A stretch of DNA of 64,000 nucleotides from an uncultured Pelagibacteraceae bacterium (GTDB taxonomy: Bacteria > Pseudomonadota > Alphaproteobacteria > Pelagibacterales > Pelagibacteraceae): contig CACKYY010000002.1 of the NCBI GenBank assembly GCA_902604525.1, positions 1 through 64,000 of the forward strand, in the 5' to 3' direction. Below, piece by piece: positions 31,914 through 40,437 of the stretch; position 1 is the first letter of the stretch; each line of letters starts with the position of its first letter. Made by a program: the position numbers and the translations under genes. A model generated the notes under the pieces. It was not told the origin of the DNA, searched no databases, and was given only the letters and a program-made list of their open reading frames with translations.

Positions 31914-33380
31914 ATGAATTTCTCAGATTTACAAATTGAAAATAAGCTTAAAAAGTCAATTGAACTAGCTGATTTTAAAACTCCCACTCCAATTCAAAGT
32001 CAATCAATTCCAATCAGTCTTGAGGGTAGAGATATTTTAGGGACCGCACAAACTGGAACGGGTAAAACTTTAGCCTTTACCGTCCCAATGATTAATAAAT
32101 TAATTAAAGATAAGCAGGCAATGGCATTAATTGTTTGTCCTACAAGAGAACTTGCAACACAGGTAATGGCAACCATTTTAAAATTAAATGTTAGAGAAAT
32201 AGGAATTGGAAATGCTCTTTTAATTGGTGGTGAGAGCATGCAAAAGCAACTTAGAAAGTTAGGCAAACGTGCAAGAATAATAGTTGGTACTCCTGGACGA
32301 ATTAATGATCACTTAAACAGAAAAAGTTTAGATTTATCAAAAGTTAATTATTTAGTCTTAGATGAGACTGACCGTATGCTTGATATGGGTTTTACTCCTC
32401 AAATAGAACAGATTTTAAATTTTATACCAAAAGAACATCAAACATTATTATTTTCAGCAACTCTACCAAATGATATTTTAAAAATATCTCAAAGGTATCT
32501 AAATAATCCAGAAAGAATATCTGTTGGATCTTTATCAGCCCCAATTGATAAAATTAAGCAAGAAACATTTGAGGTTTCGCAGGATAAAAAATATCATGAA
32601 CTAATCAATCAACTTGTAGAGAGAAGTGGGTCCATCTTAGTATTTGTTAAAACTAAACATGGTGCAGATAAAATAGTTAAAAGACTTAAATATGATGGTC
32701 ATAAAGCTGATGCTATTCATGGAAACTTAAGACAAAGTAAACGAGACAGAGTTATCAATGGATTTAGAAATGGACACAGTCGTATCCTAATTGCAACCGA
32801 TGTTGCAGCACGTGGGTTAGATATCCCAGTTATCAAACATGTTATTAATTACGATCTACCACAAGTTCCAGAAGATTATGTTCATCGAATAGGACGAACC
32901 GGTAGAGCTGGTAAAGAAGGTTCTGCTTTAACCTTTTTAACACCAAGTGATCGATCCATGTGGAATTCTATAAGTAAATTAATAGATCCAAATTACAAAC
33001 CACGTCAAAGAGATAGAAATCAAAAAAAAAGTTTTAGGGGAGGTAAAAAAGGTAAGGCTACATTTAACAAAAAAAGAAAATTTAATGATAACAAAAAAGG
33101 TAGATTCAGAGATAAAAAGAAGTTCTTTAAGAACAATGAGGATAAAAAAACTAATTTTAAAGGAAAAAATAAATTTTTTAAAAAAGATGGAGATAAAAAA
33201 TCAAAATTTAAGGACAAGAAAAAATCTTTTGGCTTTACCAATAATCCAAAATATTTTGGTAAAAAAACAGATGATGTAGTTGAAAAAGACAATAAAAGAA
33301 CCTCTTTTAAAGGAAAAAAAAAATTCACAAAAAGACAAAGACCTAAAAAATTTTCATTTAAAAAGCATAAAAAGAAATAA
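31914..33380 (+). CDS. DEAD-box RNA helicase (RhlE-like) with long basic tail
   Basis: A 488-residue helicase. Motifs are AQTGTGKT (45-52), PTRELA, GTPGR, motif II reading DETD instead of DEAD, SAT, DVAARGLD and HRIGRTGRAGKEG near 335. The core ends near residue 370. The last about 120 residues form a very basic, repetitive tail (units like KKGRFRDKKKFFKN, KKTNFKGKNKFFKK, KKSKFKDKKKSFG), typical for RNA-anchoring tails. Likely functions are ribosome assembly or cold-linked RNA remodelling. The internal repeat makes the tail prone to length variation. Confidence 0.92.
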   Translation: MNFSDLQIENKLKKSIELADFKTPTPIQSQSIPISLEGRDILGTAQTGTGKTLAFTVPMINKLIKDKQAMALIVCPTRELATQVMATILKLNVREIGIGNALLIGGESMQKQLRKLGKRARIIVGTPGRINDHLNRKSLDLSKVNYLVLDETDRMLDMGFTPQIEQILNFIPKEHQTLLFSATLPNDILKISQRYLNNPERISVGSLSAPIDKIKQETFEVSQDKKYHELINQLVERSGSILVFVKTKHGADKIVKRLKYDGHKADAIHGNLRQSKRDRVINGFRNGHSRILIATDVAARGLDIPVIKHVINYDLPQVPEDYVHRIGRTGRAGKEGSALTFLTPSDRSMWNSISKLIDPNYKPRQRDRNQKKSFRGGKKGKATFNKKRKFNDNKKGRFRDKKKFFKNNEDKKTNFKGKNKFFKKDGDKKSKFKDKKKSFGFTNNPKYFGKKTDDVVEKDNKRTSFKGKKKFTKRQRPKKFSFKKHKKK

Positions 33381-33383
33381 GAT

Positions 33384-34010
33384 TTAATTAGAAATCTTTT
33401 GGATCAATGAGGCTGTATTGTTTGTGGGTTTATTTACATCCTTTGAAACCTTATGAAAAATAAGATCAGGAACTTTACGTTCATTCAAAAAGGCTGAGCC
33501 CTGTAGCTCTAAATTTAAATAACGATTTACATCTGCGTGATTAAGGATTACAGGCTGACGGTGATGAATTTCTTTAATATTTTCTTTTGCTTCTTCTGTA
33601 ATTAAACAAAATTGGTCCTCTTCAAAAATACCAGCAAAATAAATTACATTACTATCTTTTCTAACAAAATAATGAGGAGTTTTTTCATTCTCTTCCCTCT
33701 TCCATTCATAAAAACCATCTGCAACAGCAACACATCGATGATTTTTAATCAGTTTTTTAAATGAAACCTTTTCATCAATCGTTTCTAATCTTGCATTAAT
33801 CAATGCTTTGAATTTTTTATTTTTTACCCAACTAGGCACTAATCCCCACTTTAAAGCCTCTAAAGTGTTACCATTTTTATATTTTTTTATAACTGGAAGT
33901 TTTTGATAAGGATGAGCGTTATAATTTTCTGTATCCTCAACTTGAATAGCAGATTTTACTAAAGAAGAAGTTTTAGTAACTGGATTTTTAACAACATACC
34001 TTCCGCACAT
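33384..34010 (-). CDS. SRAP/YedK (HMCES-type) abasic-site protein
   Basis: A 208-residue SRAP domain protein. The N-terminus MCGRYVVK exposes catalytic Cys2, followed by NAHPYQKLPVI near 31-41, LKWGLVPSWVK, NARLETI, GFYEWKREE near 98-106 and HRQPVILN near 150-157. SRAP proteins form covalent links to abasic sites in single-stranded DNA and protect them. The start overlaps the upstream TPR gene stop (TAATG). Confidence 0.93.
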   Translation of the reverse strand: MCGRYVVKNPVTKTSSLVKSAIQVEDTENYNAHPYQKLPVIKKYKNGNTLEALKWGLVPSWVKNKKFKALINARLETIDEKVSFKKLIKNHRCVAVADGFYEWKREENEKTPHYFVRKDSNVIYFAGIFEEDQFCLITEEAKENIKEIHHRQPVILNHADVNRYLNLELQGSAFLNERKVPDLIFHKVSKDVNKPTNNTASLIQKISN

Positions 34011-34558
34011 TATATTGATTGTTGTTTAATTAATTCTTCTATTTGTCTTATCATGATTTCCGGAGATTGCATTGATGGGTGTATCTCTTTTGCCTGCTGA
34101 TAACTAAGAATTGCTTTTTCATAATTTTTTAATTGTATATTTACTAAACCTTGTCCTGCCAAAGCACCAAAATGTCTTTCTTCTATTGCTAAAACTTTAT
34201 CAATATCATCTTGAGATTTTTTGAATTCTCCTATCAAATAAAAAACTGTTGCTCTTTTATTCCATGCTTCAGCCCAATTTTGATCAAGATTTATAACCTC
34301 TGTAAAAATCTCTATTGCTTTACTTAGTTGTTGATTTCTTACAAACTGAGAGCCTTCCTCTAACCTTGCAGTAAGTTTTGCATCAGTTGGATGAGTACTC
34401 CAAATTTTCCATATTTCCTGTTCAACAATAGATGATACTTTTGACTTATTGGCCTTTAACTCATTGAATAATTGGTTAAGTCTTACATCTCTTTCATTTG
34501 AAAAGGAGCTCGTCTGAGAAAATAAATAAAATAAGAATATTAAAAAAAACCTTTTCAT
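34010..34558 (-). CDS. Secreted TPR-repeat protein
   Basis: A 182-residue protein with signal peptide MKRFFLIFLFYLFSQTSSF and at least two TPR repeats: WAEAWNKRATVFYLIGEFKK near 93-112 and FGALAGQGLVNIQLKNYEKA near 127-146. It is predicted periplasmic. TPR domains mediate protein contacts; no partner is identifiable. It overlaps the SRAP gene by one base. Confidence 0.85.
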   Translation of the reverse strand: MKRFFLIFLFYLFSQTSSFSNERDVRLNQLFNELKANKSKVSSIVEQEIWKIWSTHPTDAKLTARLEEGSQFVRNQQLSKAIEIFTEVINLDQNWAEAWNKRATVFYLIGEFKKSQDDIDKVLAIEERHFGALAGQGLVNIQLKNYEKAILSYQQAKEIHPSMQSPEIMIRQIEELIKQQSI

Positions 34559-34598
34559 AGTTTGATATTATCAAAAAAGAGTTTTGGAGTCTTTGGTC

Positions 34599-35051
34599 TT
34601 AAGTGTCTTGGTTGTTTTTTTTACAACTATAAAATGAAATATCTTTCTCTTTTTTATCAGAGTTTATTTTTCGGGTAATTTCATGGATCAATTCTCCAGT
34701 ACTTCTAGTAAAGACTGCAGACTCAGAATAATTTCGTTCTTGATCAAAAGCTTGTATCAAAATTATATCTTTATTAGATATTTTTACTTCCAAATTAATC
34801 TTATTAATAAATTTTGATAAATTTTTTATAACTAATATATCTGGATTTTTTGCTATTATTTTTAAACTTTCGATATTTTCTCTTTTAATTTGATCATTTG
34901 TAAAAGAAACAAAGTTATGTTCTGCGTTTTTAATAATAACTTTTTCAAACTTACAATTAAGATCTAAATCCGTTTTAACTGAAATATTAATATTTTTTGC
35001 ATAAACATTGCTAGTTAAAAAAAAGGTAATTATCAAAATAAAATATTTCAT
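34599..35051 (-). CDS. Hypothetical secreted protein (150 aa)
   Basis: I do not recognise this family. It has a signal peptide (MKYFILIITFFLTSNVYA) and a mature part rich in beta-prone stretches (NINISVKTDLDLNCKFEKVI, INLEVKISNKDIILIQAF, ESAVFTRSTGELIHEITRKI), plus Cys residues near 33 and 144 that could form a disulfide. It lies six bases downstream of the MBL-fold gene and 40 bases before the TPR gene on the same strand, so a small cell-envelope operon is plausible. Confidence 0.7.
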   Translation of the reverse strand: MKYFILIITFFLTSNVYAKNINISVKTDLDLNCKFEKVIIKNAEHNFVSFTNDQIKRENIESLKIIAKNPDILVIKNLSKFINKINLEVKISNKDIILIQAFDQERNYSESAVFTRSTGELIHEITRKINSDKKEKDISFYSCKKNNQDT

Positions 35052-35057
35052 AAAATA

Positions 35058-36056
35058 TTATTTTAAAATTTCATTTAATGGTGTTATTTGGCCAATTTTA
35101 AAAATAAGCGCATCCTCTTTTTTGAAACCATATTTTTCCGCATTATCTTTAAATCGATCTCTTGGTTCCATAATTGGTTCTAACGATAATACAAAAGTAC
35201 CCCAATGCATACCAATTACTTTTTTACTTTTTAAATCTCTAGAAATCTCAAGCGCCTCTTCAGGGCTAGTGTGATAAGATGATTTATCTTTATATGGAGT
35301 TAATGGATAAAAATTATACGCTCCGATATTTATAATATTAATATCTATTGGACCGTATTTTTCGCCAATCTCTTTATAAATATTTCCAACTCCAGTATCA
35401 CAGGCAAATAAAATTTTTTTTCCATCATATTCAATTAAAAAATTTCCCCATAAAGTTTTATTGGTATCTGTTAAACTACGTTTAGACCAATGAACTGCTG
35501 GCAGAAATGTTATTTTCATTTTTTCATTAATGATGATTTCTTCATACCAATCCATTTCATTAACATCGCTGTATCCATTTCTTTTAAAATACTTACCTAG
35601 TTTTAATGGAGCCATTACTTTGGTATTTTTGAAAGGGAATTTTCTGATTGTCATCATATCTTGATGATCATAATGATTATGAGTTAGTAAAAAAATATCT
35701 ACAGGAGGTATTTCTTTTAAATTTATAGCTGGTTCAGTAAATCTTTTAGGTCCAAAAATTAACGGACCTGCATTTTTAGAAAAAACAGGATCAGTTATAA
35801 TTGTTGTATTCCCTAATTTTATCAAAAAAGTTGCGTGCCCTATCCATCCAATATAATCACCGTCTTTATGTTTTTTAATATCAGCTAATACTTTTTCTTT
35901 ATCTACAACATGATCTTTTGGAACAGTCATATTGAGTTTCTTTTTTTCTTTATTAAATACTTTAAAAGACCACCGAAAATTTTGATCAACTTTAGGGGAA
36001 CCTAGAGGGTTTCTAAAAGTGCCGTCTGGTAAATGATGATAAGGTATTTTATCCAT
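35058..36056 (-). CDS. MBL-fold metallohydrolase (NAPE-PLD/UlaG-like)
   Basis: A 332-residue metallo-beta-lactamase-fold protein. I start at ATG 36056 (MDKIPYHHLPDGTFRNPLG). The N-terminal HH-x-x-DGTFRNP pattern is typical of the NAPE-hydrolysing phospholipase D-like group. Zinc ligands appear in IGHATFLIKLG, LLTHNHYDHQDM near 128-139, PAVHWSKRS near 183, FACDTGVGN and GMHWGTF near 285. Bacterial members act on phospholipid-like or unknown esters. Confidence 0.88.
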   Translation of the reverse strand: MDKIPYHHLPDGTFRNPLGSPKVDQNFRWSFKVFNKEKKKLNMTVPKDHVVDKEKVLADIKKHKDGDYIGWIGHATFLIKLGNTTIITDPVFSKNAGPLIFGPKRFTEPAINLKEIPPVDIFLLTHNHYDHQDMMTIRKFPFKNTKVMAPLKLGKYFKRNGYSDVNEMDWYEEIIINEKMKITFLPAVHWSKRSLTDTNKTLWGNFLIEYDGKKILFACDTGVGNIYKEIGEKYGPIDINIINIGAYNFYPLTPYKDKSSYHTSPEEALEISRDLKSKKVIGMHWGTFVLSLEPIMEPRDRFKDNAEKYGFKKEDALIFKIGQITPLNEILK

Positions 36057-36113
36057 ATATAAATACAAAATTAATAGTTAATGATAAATTCATAAAATTA
36101 TAAATTTTATTTT

Positions 36114-36728
36114 TTATTTATCTAAAATAGCAATAATACTTCTTTTAATATTTTCACTTATTTTTATTGTTCCTTGCTGGTTAGGATGTATCCCATCTTG
36201 TAGATTTAAACTTGGGTTAAGTGCCACACCCTCTAAAAGAAAAGGTATAAATTGTAAATTATGCTTCTTAGATAATTTTGGATAAATAGCATCAAAGTCT
36301 TTCTTATATTTTATTCCATGTGTTGTTGGAGCAATCATTCCAGCTAAAATTATTTCTATTTCTTTCTTTTTTGCAATTTCTATTATTTGTTCTAAATTTT
36401 TTTTTGTTTCATTTGGTTGTATTCCTCTAAGCATATCATTTGCACCCATTCCTAAAATGATAAGATCTATATCTGGATCTGATAAACTCCACTCCGCCCT
36501 ATTCAATCCGCCTGAAGATGTACTCCCTGAAACACTTCCATTTATAACTTGAATATTGAATCCATCTTGTTTTAATTTATTCTCTAAAACCAACGATAAA
36601 TGATGTTCTTTAGGTAAACCATAACCAGCCATTAAGCTGTCTCCAAATAATACGACCTTTTCTATTGCACTTGCATTTATGTGCACTAGAAAGATCAATA
36701 AAATTTTTATAAATAAAGTTTTATTCAT
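36114..36728 (-). CDS. tesA: SGNH-fold arylesterase / lysophospholipase (TesA)
   Basis: A 204-residue secreted esterase. Starting at ATG 36728 gives a clean signal peptide ([21 protein letters not shown]). SGNH blocks: GDSLMAGYG (catalytic Ser), NGSVSGSTSSGGLNR, GMGANDMLRG, and DGIHPNQQG with the catalytic Asp/His. It hydrolyses acyl esters and thioesters in the periplasm. Its start codon interlocks with the divergent ybbA start (shared CATG), and tesA-ybbA-ybbP is a conserved neighbourhood in proteobacteria such as E. coli. Confidence 0.92.
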   Translation of the reverse strand: MNKTLFIKILLIFLVHINASAIEKVVLFGDSLMAGYGLPKEHHLSLVLENKLKQDGFNIQVINGSVSGSTSSGGLNRAEWSLSDPDIDLIILGMGANDMLRGIQPNETKKNLEQIIEIAKKKEIEIILAGMIAPTTHGIKYKKDFDAIYPKLSKKHNLQFIPFLLEGVALNPSLNLQDGIHPNQQGTIKISENIKRSIIAILDK

Positions 36729-37392
36729 GTCTGCACTTCTTAAATTAAAAAAAATAAATCTTAAATACCAAACTGGCAAAGATAATATCAGAGTTTTAAA
36801 GAATATAGATTTAAATATTAAGAAGAAAGAAACTGTTTCAGTTGTAGGTGAAAGTGGTTCTGGAAAAACTAGTTTAATAATGCTTATTGGTGGATTAGAA
36901 AAGCCAACCTCTGGGAAAATTATTTTTCAAAATCAAGAAATTACAAGCCTTAATGAGGATGAAGTAGCTGAAATTAGAAAGAAAAATATTGGAATTGTAT
37001 TTCAATCTTTTTATCTAATCCCAAATTATACTGCAGTTGAAAATGTTGCCTTAACACTTGAGCTAAATAATTTTAAAAATCCTGAAAAAGAAGCAAAAAT
37101 TTTATTAGATCGTTTTGGTTTAAAACATCGTTTTAATAATCTTCCAAGTCAACTATCTGGTGGGGAGCAGCAAAGAGTAGCTATAGCAAGAGCAATCGCT
37201 ATGAAACCTGAATTGATTTTAGCTGATGAACCAACTGGTAATTTAGATACTGAAAACTCTACATTGATTTCAAATATATTATTTAAATATGTGAAAGAAG
37301 AAGGTTCTTCTTTAATTATGGTCACTCATGACCCCAAACTTGCTGATAAAGCAGAAAGAAAAATTAAAATTAAAGATGGAAAAATCAAATAA
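36727..37392 (+). CDS. ybbA: ABC transporter ATPase YbbA (LolD-like)
   Basis: A 221-residue ATPase: Walker [10 protein letters not shown] near residue 40, Q-loop, signature [14 protein letters not shown] near 142, Walker [13 protein letters not shown] near 161. I use ATG 36727, because an upstream ATG at 36679 would push the frame deep into tesA. Its partner is the FtsX-type permease that follows with a 17-base overlap. YbbA-YbbP belong to the MacB/LolCDE superfamily and probably move or extract hydrophobic molecules; the tight tesA link hints at lipid or ester substrates. Confidence 0.92.
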   Translation: MSALLKLKKINLKYQTGKDNIRVLKNIDLNIKKKETVSVVGESGSGKTSLIMLIGGLEKPTSGKIIFQNQEITSLNEDEVAEIRKKNIGIVFQSFYLIPNYTAVENVALTLELNNFKNPEKEAKILLDRFGLKHRFNNLPSQLSGGEQQRVAIARAIAMKPELILADEPTGNLDTENSTLISNILFKYVKEEGSSLIMVTHDPKLADKAERKIKIKDGKIK

Positions 37393-39910
37393 CTCTTCAG
37401 AATTTAATCTAATACTTAAATATGCTCTAAAAGATTTAAGTAGAAACTATCATAAAATCTCAAGCATCATTATAACTCTTTTCATTAGCCTTTTTATTTT
37501 AAGTGCTATTTTCACAATCGAAGATAGTTTGAAAAAAGAACTAAATGATAACGCCAAAGCATTATTAGGTGGAGATTTAGAGATTGATTACAATCGTAAT
37601 CAAGGAAACTTGGATTTGGTAAATCAAGTTAAAGAATTTGCAACTGTATCTCAAATGATTGAATTTAGTACAATGCTTTCAACAACTGGAAGAGAGAAAA
37701 ATAAATCTTTATTTACAAGAATTAAAACTGTGGATGAAAAATATCCACTTTATGGTCAAGTTGATTATGAGCCGATCGGAGCTTATGAAAGAATGCAAAG
37801 AGAACCAAATACAATTTTGATTAACGAAAGTTTATCAAAGACACTTGACATAAAAATTAACGAGCAAGTTAAAGTTCAAGACCAAAACTTTAATGTGATT
37901 GGAATTATTAAATCAGTACCAGATGTAAGTGGATTTGTTGCATTTGGTGATTGGGCCCTAGCTGGCAAACAAACTTTAGAAATATTAAAACTAAATGGAA
38001 TAGGAAGTTTTTTAAATTATGAGTATAAAGTAAAATTTAATAATGATGATGATCCAGCGCAAATTGAGAAAAAAATCGAAAATATTTTCAAAAATGATCA
38101 AAAAGTAAAACTTAGATACCCTGAAAATTCAGCAAGTGGTATTAAAAGAATTATTAACAATTTCTCTCAATTTTTATCTCTTGTATCTATAAGTGCAATG
38201 TTGATTGCTGGAATTGGAATTGCAAATACTTTATTATCTTTTATCAATCAAAACAATATGTCAATTGCTGTTAGAAAAGCAGTAGGATTTTATTCTGGAA
38301 ATATCAAAACACTTTATTATCTACAATTATTTATTTTACTGTTTGTTATTACTGTAATTTCATATGGGTCTAGTTTCTTAATTGTTCCAATAGCAGATAG
38401 ATACTTATCTGATGGTTTAGGATTAAACGTTTATCCAGTTTTTTCTTTTTTGAATTTTTTTAAAATATTTTTAGTTGGATTGCTAGTCCTTATAATTTTT
38501 TCTATACCAACAATAAGTTCTATTGATCAAGTAAAAGCTTCTAATTTGTTTAGAAATGTATTTCAAAATTTACAATTTTATTATTCAAAAAAATCAGTCG
38601 CTGTAAGTTTTATTTTGTTATCTACTTTAATTTTATTATTTACCATTGGATCTGAACAGCCAACTTATAGTTTGGGATATTTTATGGCTTTTTTTGTATG
38701 TTTAATAGTTTTTTTCTTGCTTTCAAAGTTAATTATTTTTTTTCTAAAAAAATTTAAATCAAGTTCAATTGTTTCACTAAAAGTATCAATTAAAAATATT
38801 ACTCAAACAAAAAGTATTACTCCTATTACTGTAATGTCTCTAGGTTTAGGCGTTACATTATTGTTAACTCTGGCTTTAGTGGGTACTAACTTTCAAAGAG
38901 AAATAGCTAAATCTATCCCTGATATTGCACCTGATTATTTTTTTGTTGGCATTCAAAAAGGAGAGCGTGAAAAATTTGAGCAAGGTATTTTAAACATGGA
39001 TAAATATGCAAACATTGAAATAGTTCCAATGGTATCATCTGGTATTACAAAAATTAATGGAGTTGATCCTAATACATTCATCAAACCTGATAATGATAGT
39101 TATTGGGTAATTGGAAGTGAACGAAGATCATCATGGGTAGAGGATATTCCAAAAGATAATCCGATCTTAGAGGGAGAATGGTGGGATTTATCTAAGCCAA
39201 ATCAGTTACAAATATCGCTGGATGCTAAAGTTGCAAAAGATTTTAATATTCAACTAGGTGATATTTTTACTTTGAATATTTATGGAAGAGAGATTGATGG
39301 AGAAGTAATTAATTTTAGAGAAGTAGATTATCGTGATCTTAGTATTAATTTTGCAATGCTGTTTAACCCACAATTTGCAAAGGAAATTCCACATGAATAC
39401 TTAGCAACCGCAAAATTTAATTCTGATAAATTTGATGAAACAGAAATGTTGGAGATAATGCCAAGTTTATCCATGATTAAAATTGCAGATTATCTCCAAA
39501 AAGTAACTACAGTTTTAAACAAAGTATTCATAGCTGTTACTTTAATTTCCGCTGTAACAATTATTATTGGTTTAATTGTAATATCAAGTGCAATTATGGT
39601 TCAGGGAAAAATAAAAGAGTATCAAAATCTAGTTTTTAAAATCTTGGGTTTTTCAAAAAAACAAATTATTTTCTCATCCTTAATTGAATTCATAATTATT
39701 TTTATGTCTGTGATTTTGATTGCAACATTTTTTGCAGTAATAGGGTCTAAATTTATTTTAGAAAATATATTTGAACTAGTTTGGCAGTTTGACTTTAAAA
39801 TTTTAATTTATTTGGCTTTTTCAATTGGGTTGGTTACTTTAATGTTGATTTTAATTACAAATTTAAGATATTTAAATCCTAAAATCTATCCGCTTATAAG
39901 AAATCAATAG
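37376..39910 (+). CDS. ybbP: FtsX-like ABC permease YbbP
   Basis: An 844-residue permease with a duplicated FtsX/MacB design. Helix 1 lies near residues 25-45, followed by a large periplasmic domain (about 45-250), a triple-helix block with SISAMLIAGIGIANTLLSFI near 265 and RKAVGFYSGNIK, then a second set with LISAVTIIIGLIVISSAIMV near 720. ATG 37376 is chosen because it overlaps the ybbA end and gives a cytosolic N-terminus before helix 1. It works with YbbA; the substrate is unknown. Confidence 0.9.
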   Translation: MEKSNNSSEFNLILKYALKDLSRNYHKISSIIITLFISLFILSAIFTIEDSLKKELNDNAKALLGGDLEIDYNRNQGNLDLVNQVKEFATVSQMIEFSTMLSTTGREKNKSLFTRIKTVDEKYPLYGQVDYEPIGAYERMQREPNTILINESLSKTLDIKINEQVKVQDQNFNVIGIIKSVPDVSGFVAFGDWALAGKQTLEILKLNGIGSFLNYEYKVKFNNDDDPAQIEKKIENIFKNDQKVKLRYPENSASGIKRIINNFSQFLSLVSISAMLIAGIGIANTLLSFINQNNMSIAVRKAVGFYSGNIKTLYYLQLFILLFVITVISYGSSFLIVPIADRYLSDGLGLNVYPVFSFLNFFKIFLVGLLVLIIFSIPTISSIDQVKASNLFRNVFQNLQFYYSKKSVAVSFILLSTLILLFTIGSEQPTYSLGYFMAFFVCLIVFFLLSKLIIFFLKKFKSSSIVSLKVSIKNITQTKSITPITVMSLGLGVTLLLTLALVGTNFQREIAKSIPDIAPDYFFVGIQKGEREKFEQGILNMDKYANIEIVPMVSSGITKINGVDPNTFIKPDNDSYWVIGSERRSSWVEDIPKDNPILEGEWWDLSKPNQLQISLDAKVAKDFNIQLGDIFTLNIYGREIDGEVINFREVDYRDLSINFAMLFNPQFAKEIPHEYLATAKFNSDKFDETEMLEIMPSLSMIKIADYLQKVTTVLNKVFIAVTLISAVTIIIGLIVISSAIMVQGKIKEYQNLVFKILGFSKKQIIFSSLIEFIIIFMSVILIATFFAVIGSKFILENIFELVWQFDFKILIYLAFSIGLVTLMLILITNLRYLNPKIYPLIRNQ

Positions 39911-39927
39911 TAAAAAAAATAATAGAT

Positions 39928-40197
39928 TTATTTCCATCGTTTTAAAGAATTCAGTAATTTTGATCCTAAAGGACTAATAGGTTCTTGAAGTATAATTTCT
40001 TTTCCTGTTTTTTCTTTTACAAGTCTTAATAATTTAGTTGCCAAACCTTGTTTTCTAAATATTGGATTAACAAAAATATATTCTACTTCACCATTTATAT
40101 TAAATCTTACAAAGCCTAATGTTGTATTTTCATTTTTGAAGGTAAATACACCATCGGATAAATCTATTTGATATTTTGAAAGATCAATTTTCGTCAT
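39928..40197 (-). CDS. Small GNAT-like N-acetyltransferase domain (89 aa)
   Basis: An 89-residue protein with the acetyl-CoA loop FVNPIFRKQGLATKLLRLVK near residues 48-67 (R-x-x-G-x-A). It is a minimal GNAT fold, shorter than usual (about 140 residues), related to the YjdJ/GTP-type small N-acetyltransferases. It lies five bases downstream of a two-helix membrane peptide. The acceptor is unknown. Confidence 0.75.
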   Translation of the reverse strand: MTKIDLSKYQIDLSDGVFTFKNENTTLGFVRFNINGEVEYIFVNPIFRKQGLATKLLRLVKEKTGKEIILQEPISPLGSKLLNSLKRWK

Positions 40198-40202
40198 TAT
40201 CC

Positions 40203-40367
40203 TTAGTAATTTAAGAGCAAAAGAATGATTGCTATAATTACTATTACGGAACTAACAACAATATAATTTAGTTTAATATTTAATTTTTTTTCACCAAAGT
40301 CACTAATTTTTTCCCAAAACAAAACAATCAAAAAAACTAAAACAGCAGGAATTATAAATTTTATCAT
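40203..40367 (-). CDS. Small two-helix membrane protein (54 aa)
   Basis: Minus-strand frame from ATG 40367: MIKFIIPAVLVFLIVLFW, a polar link EKISDFGEKKLNIKLN, then a second helix YIVVSSVIVIIAIILLLL and a short end. It stops five bases before the GNAT gene on the same strand, so the two are probably coupled. The hairpin-like two-helix topology is clear. I do not recognise the family. Confidence 0.62.
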   Translation of the reverse strand: MIKFIIPAVLVFLIVLFWEKISDFGEKKLNIKLNYIVVSSVIVIIAIILLLLNY

Positions 40368-40437
40368 TATTTATAATTACTATAAACCTTTTGAATTTCT
40401 TTGCAAAATTTACCCTATCTGTTAAGCATTTTCGAAA

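Noticed and set aside
33020-33328. Open frame on the minus strand opposite the helicase tail (102 codons).
   Set aside because: It is the reverse of Lys/Phe-rich repeats, giving a Leu/Phe-rich string with no start context. It is a shadow of the real gene.
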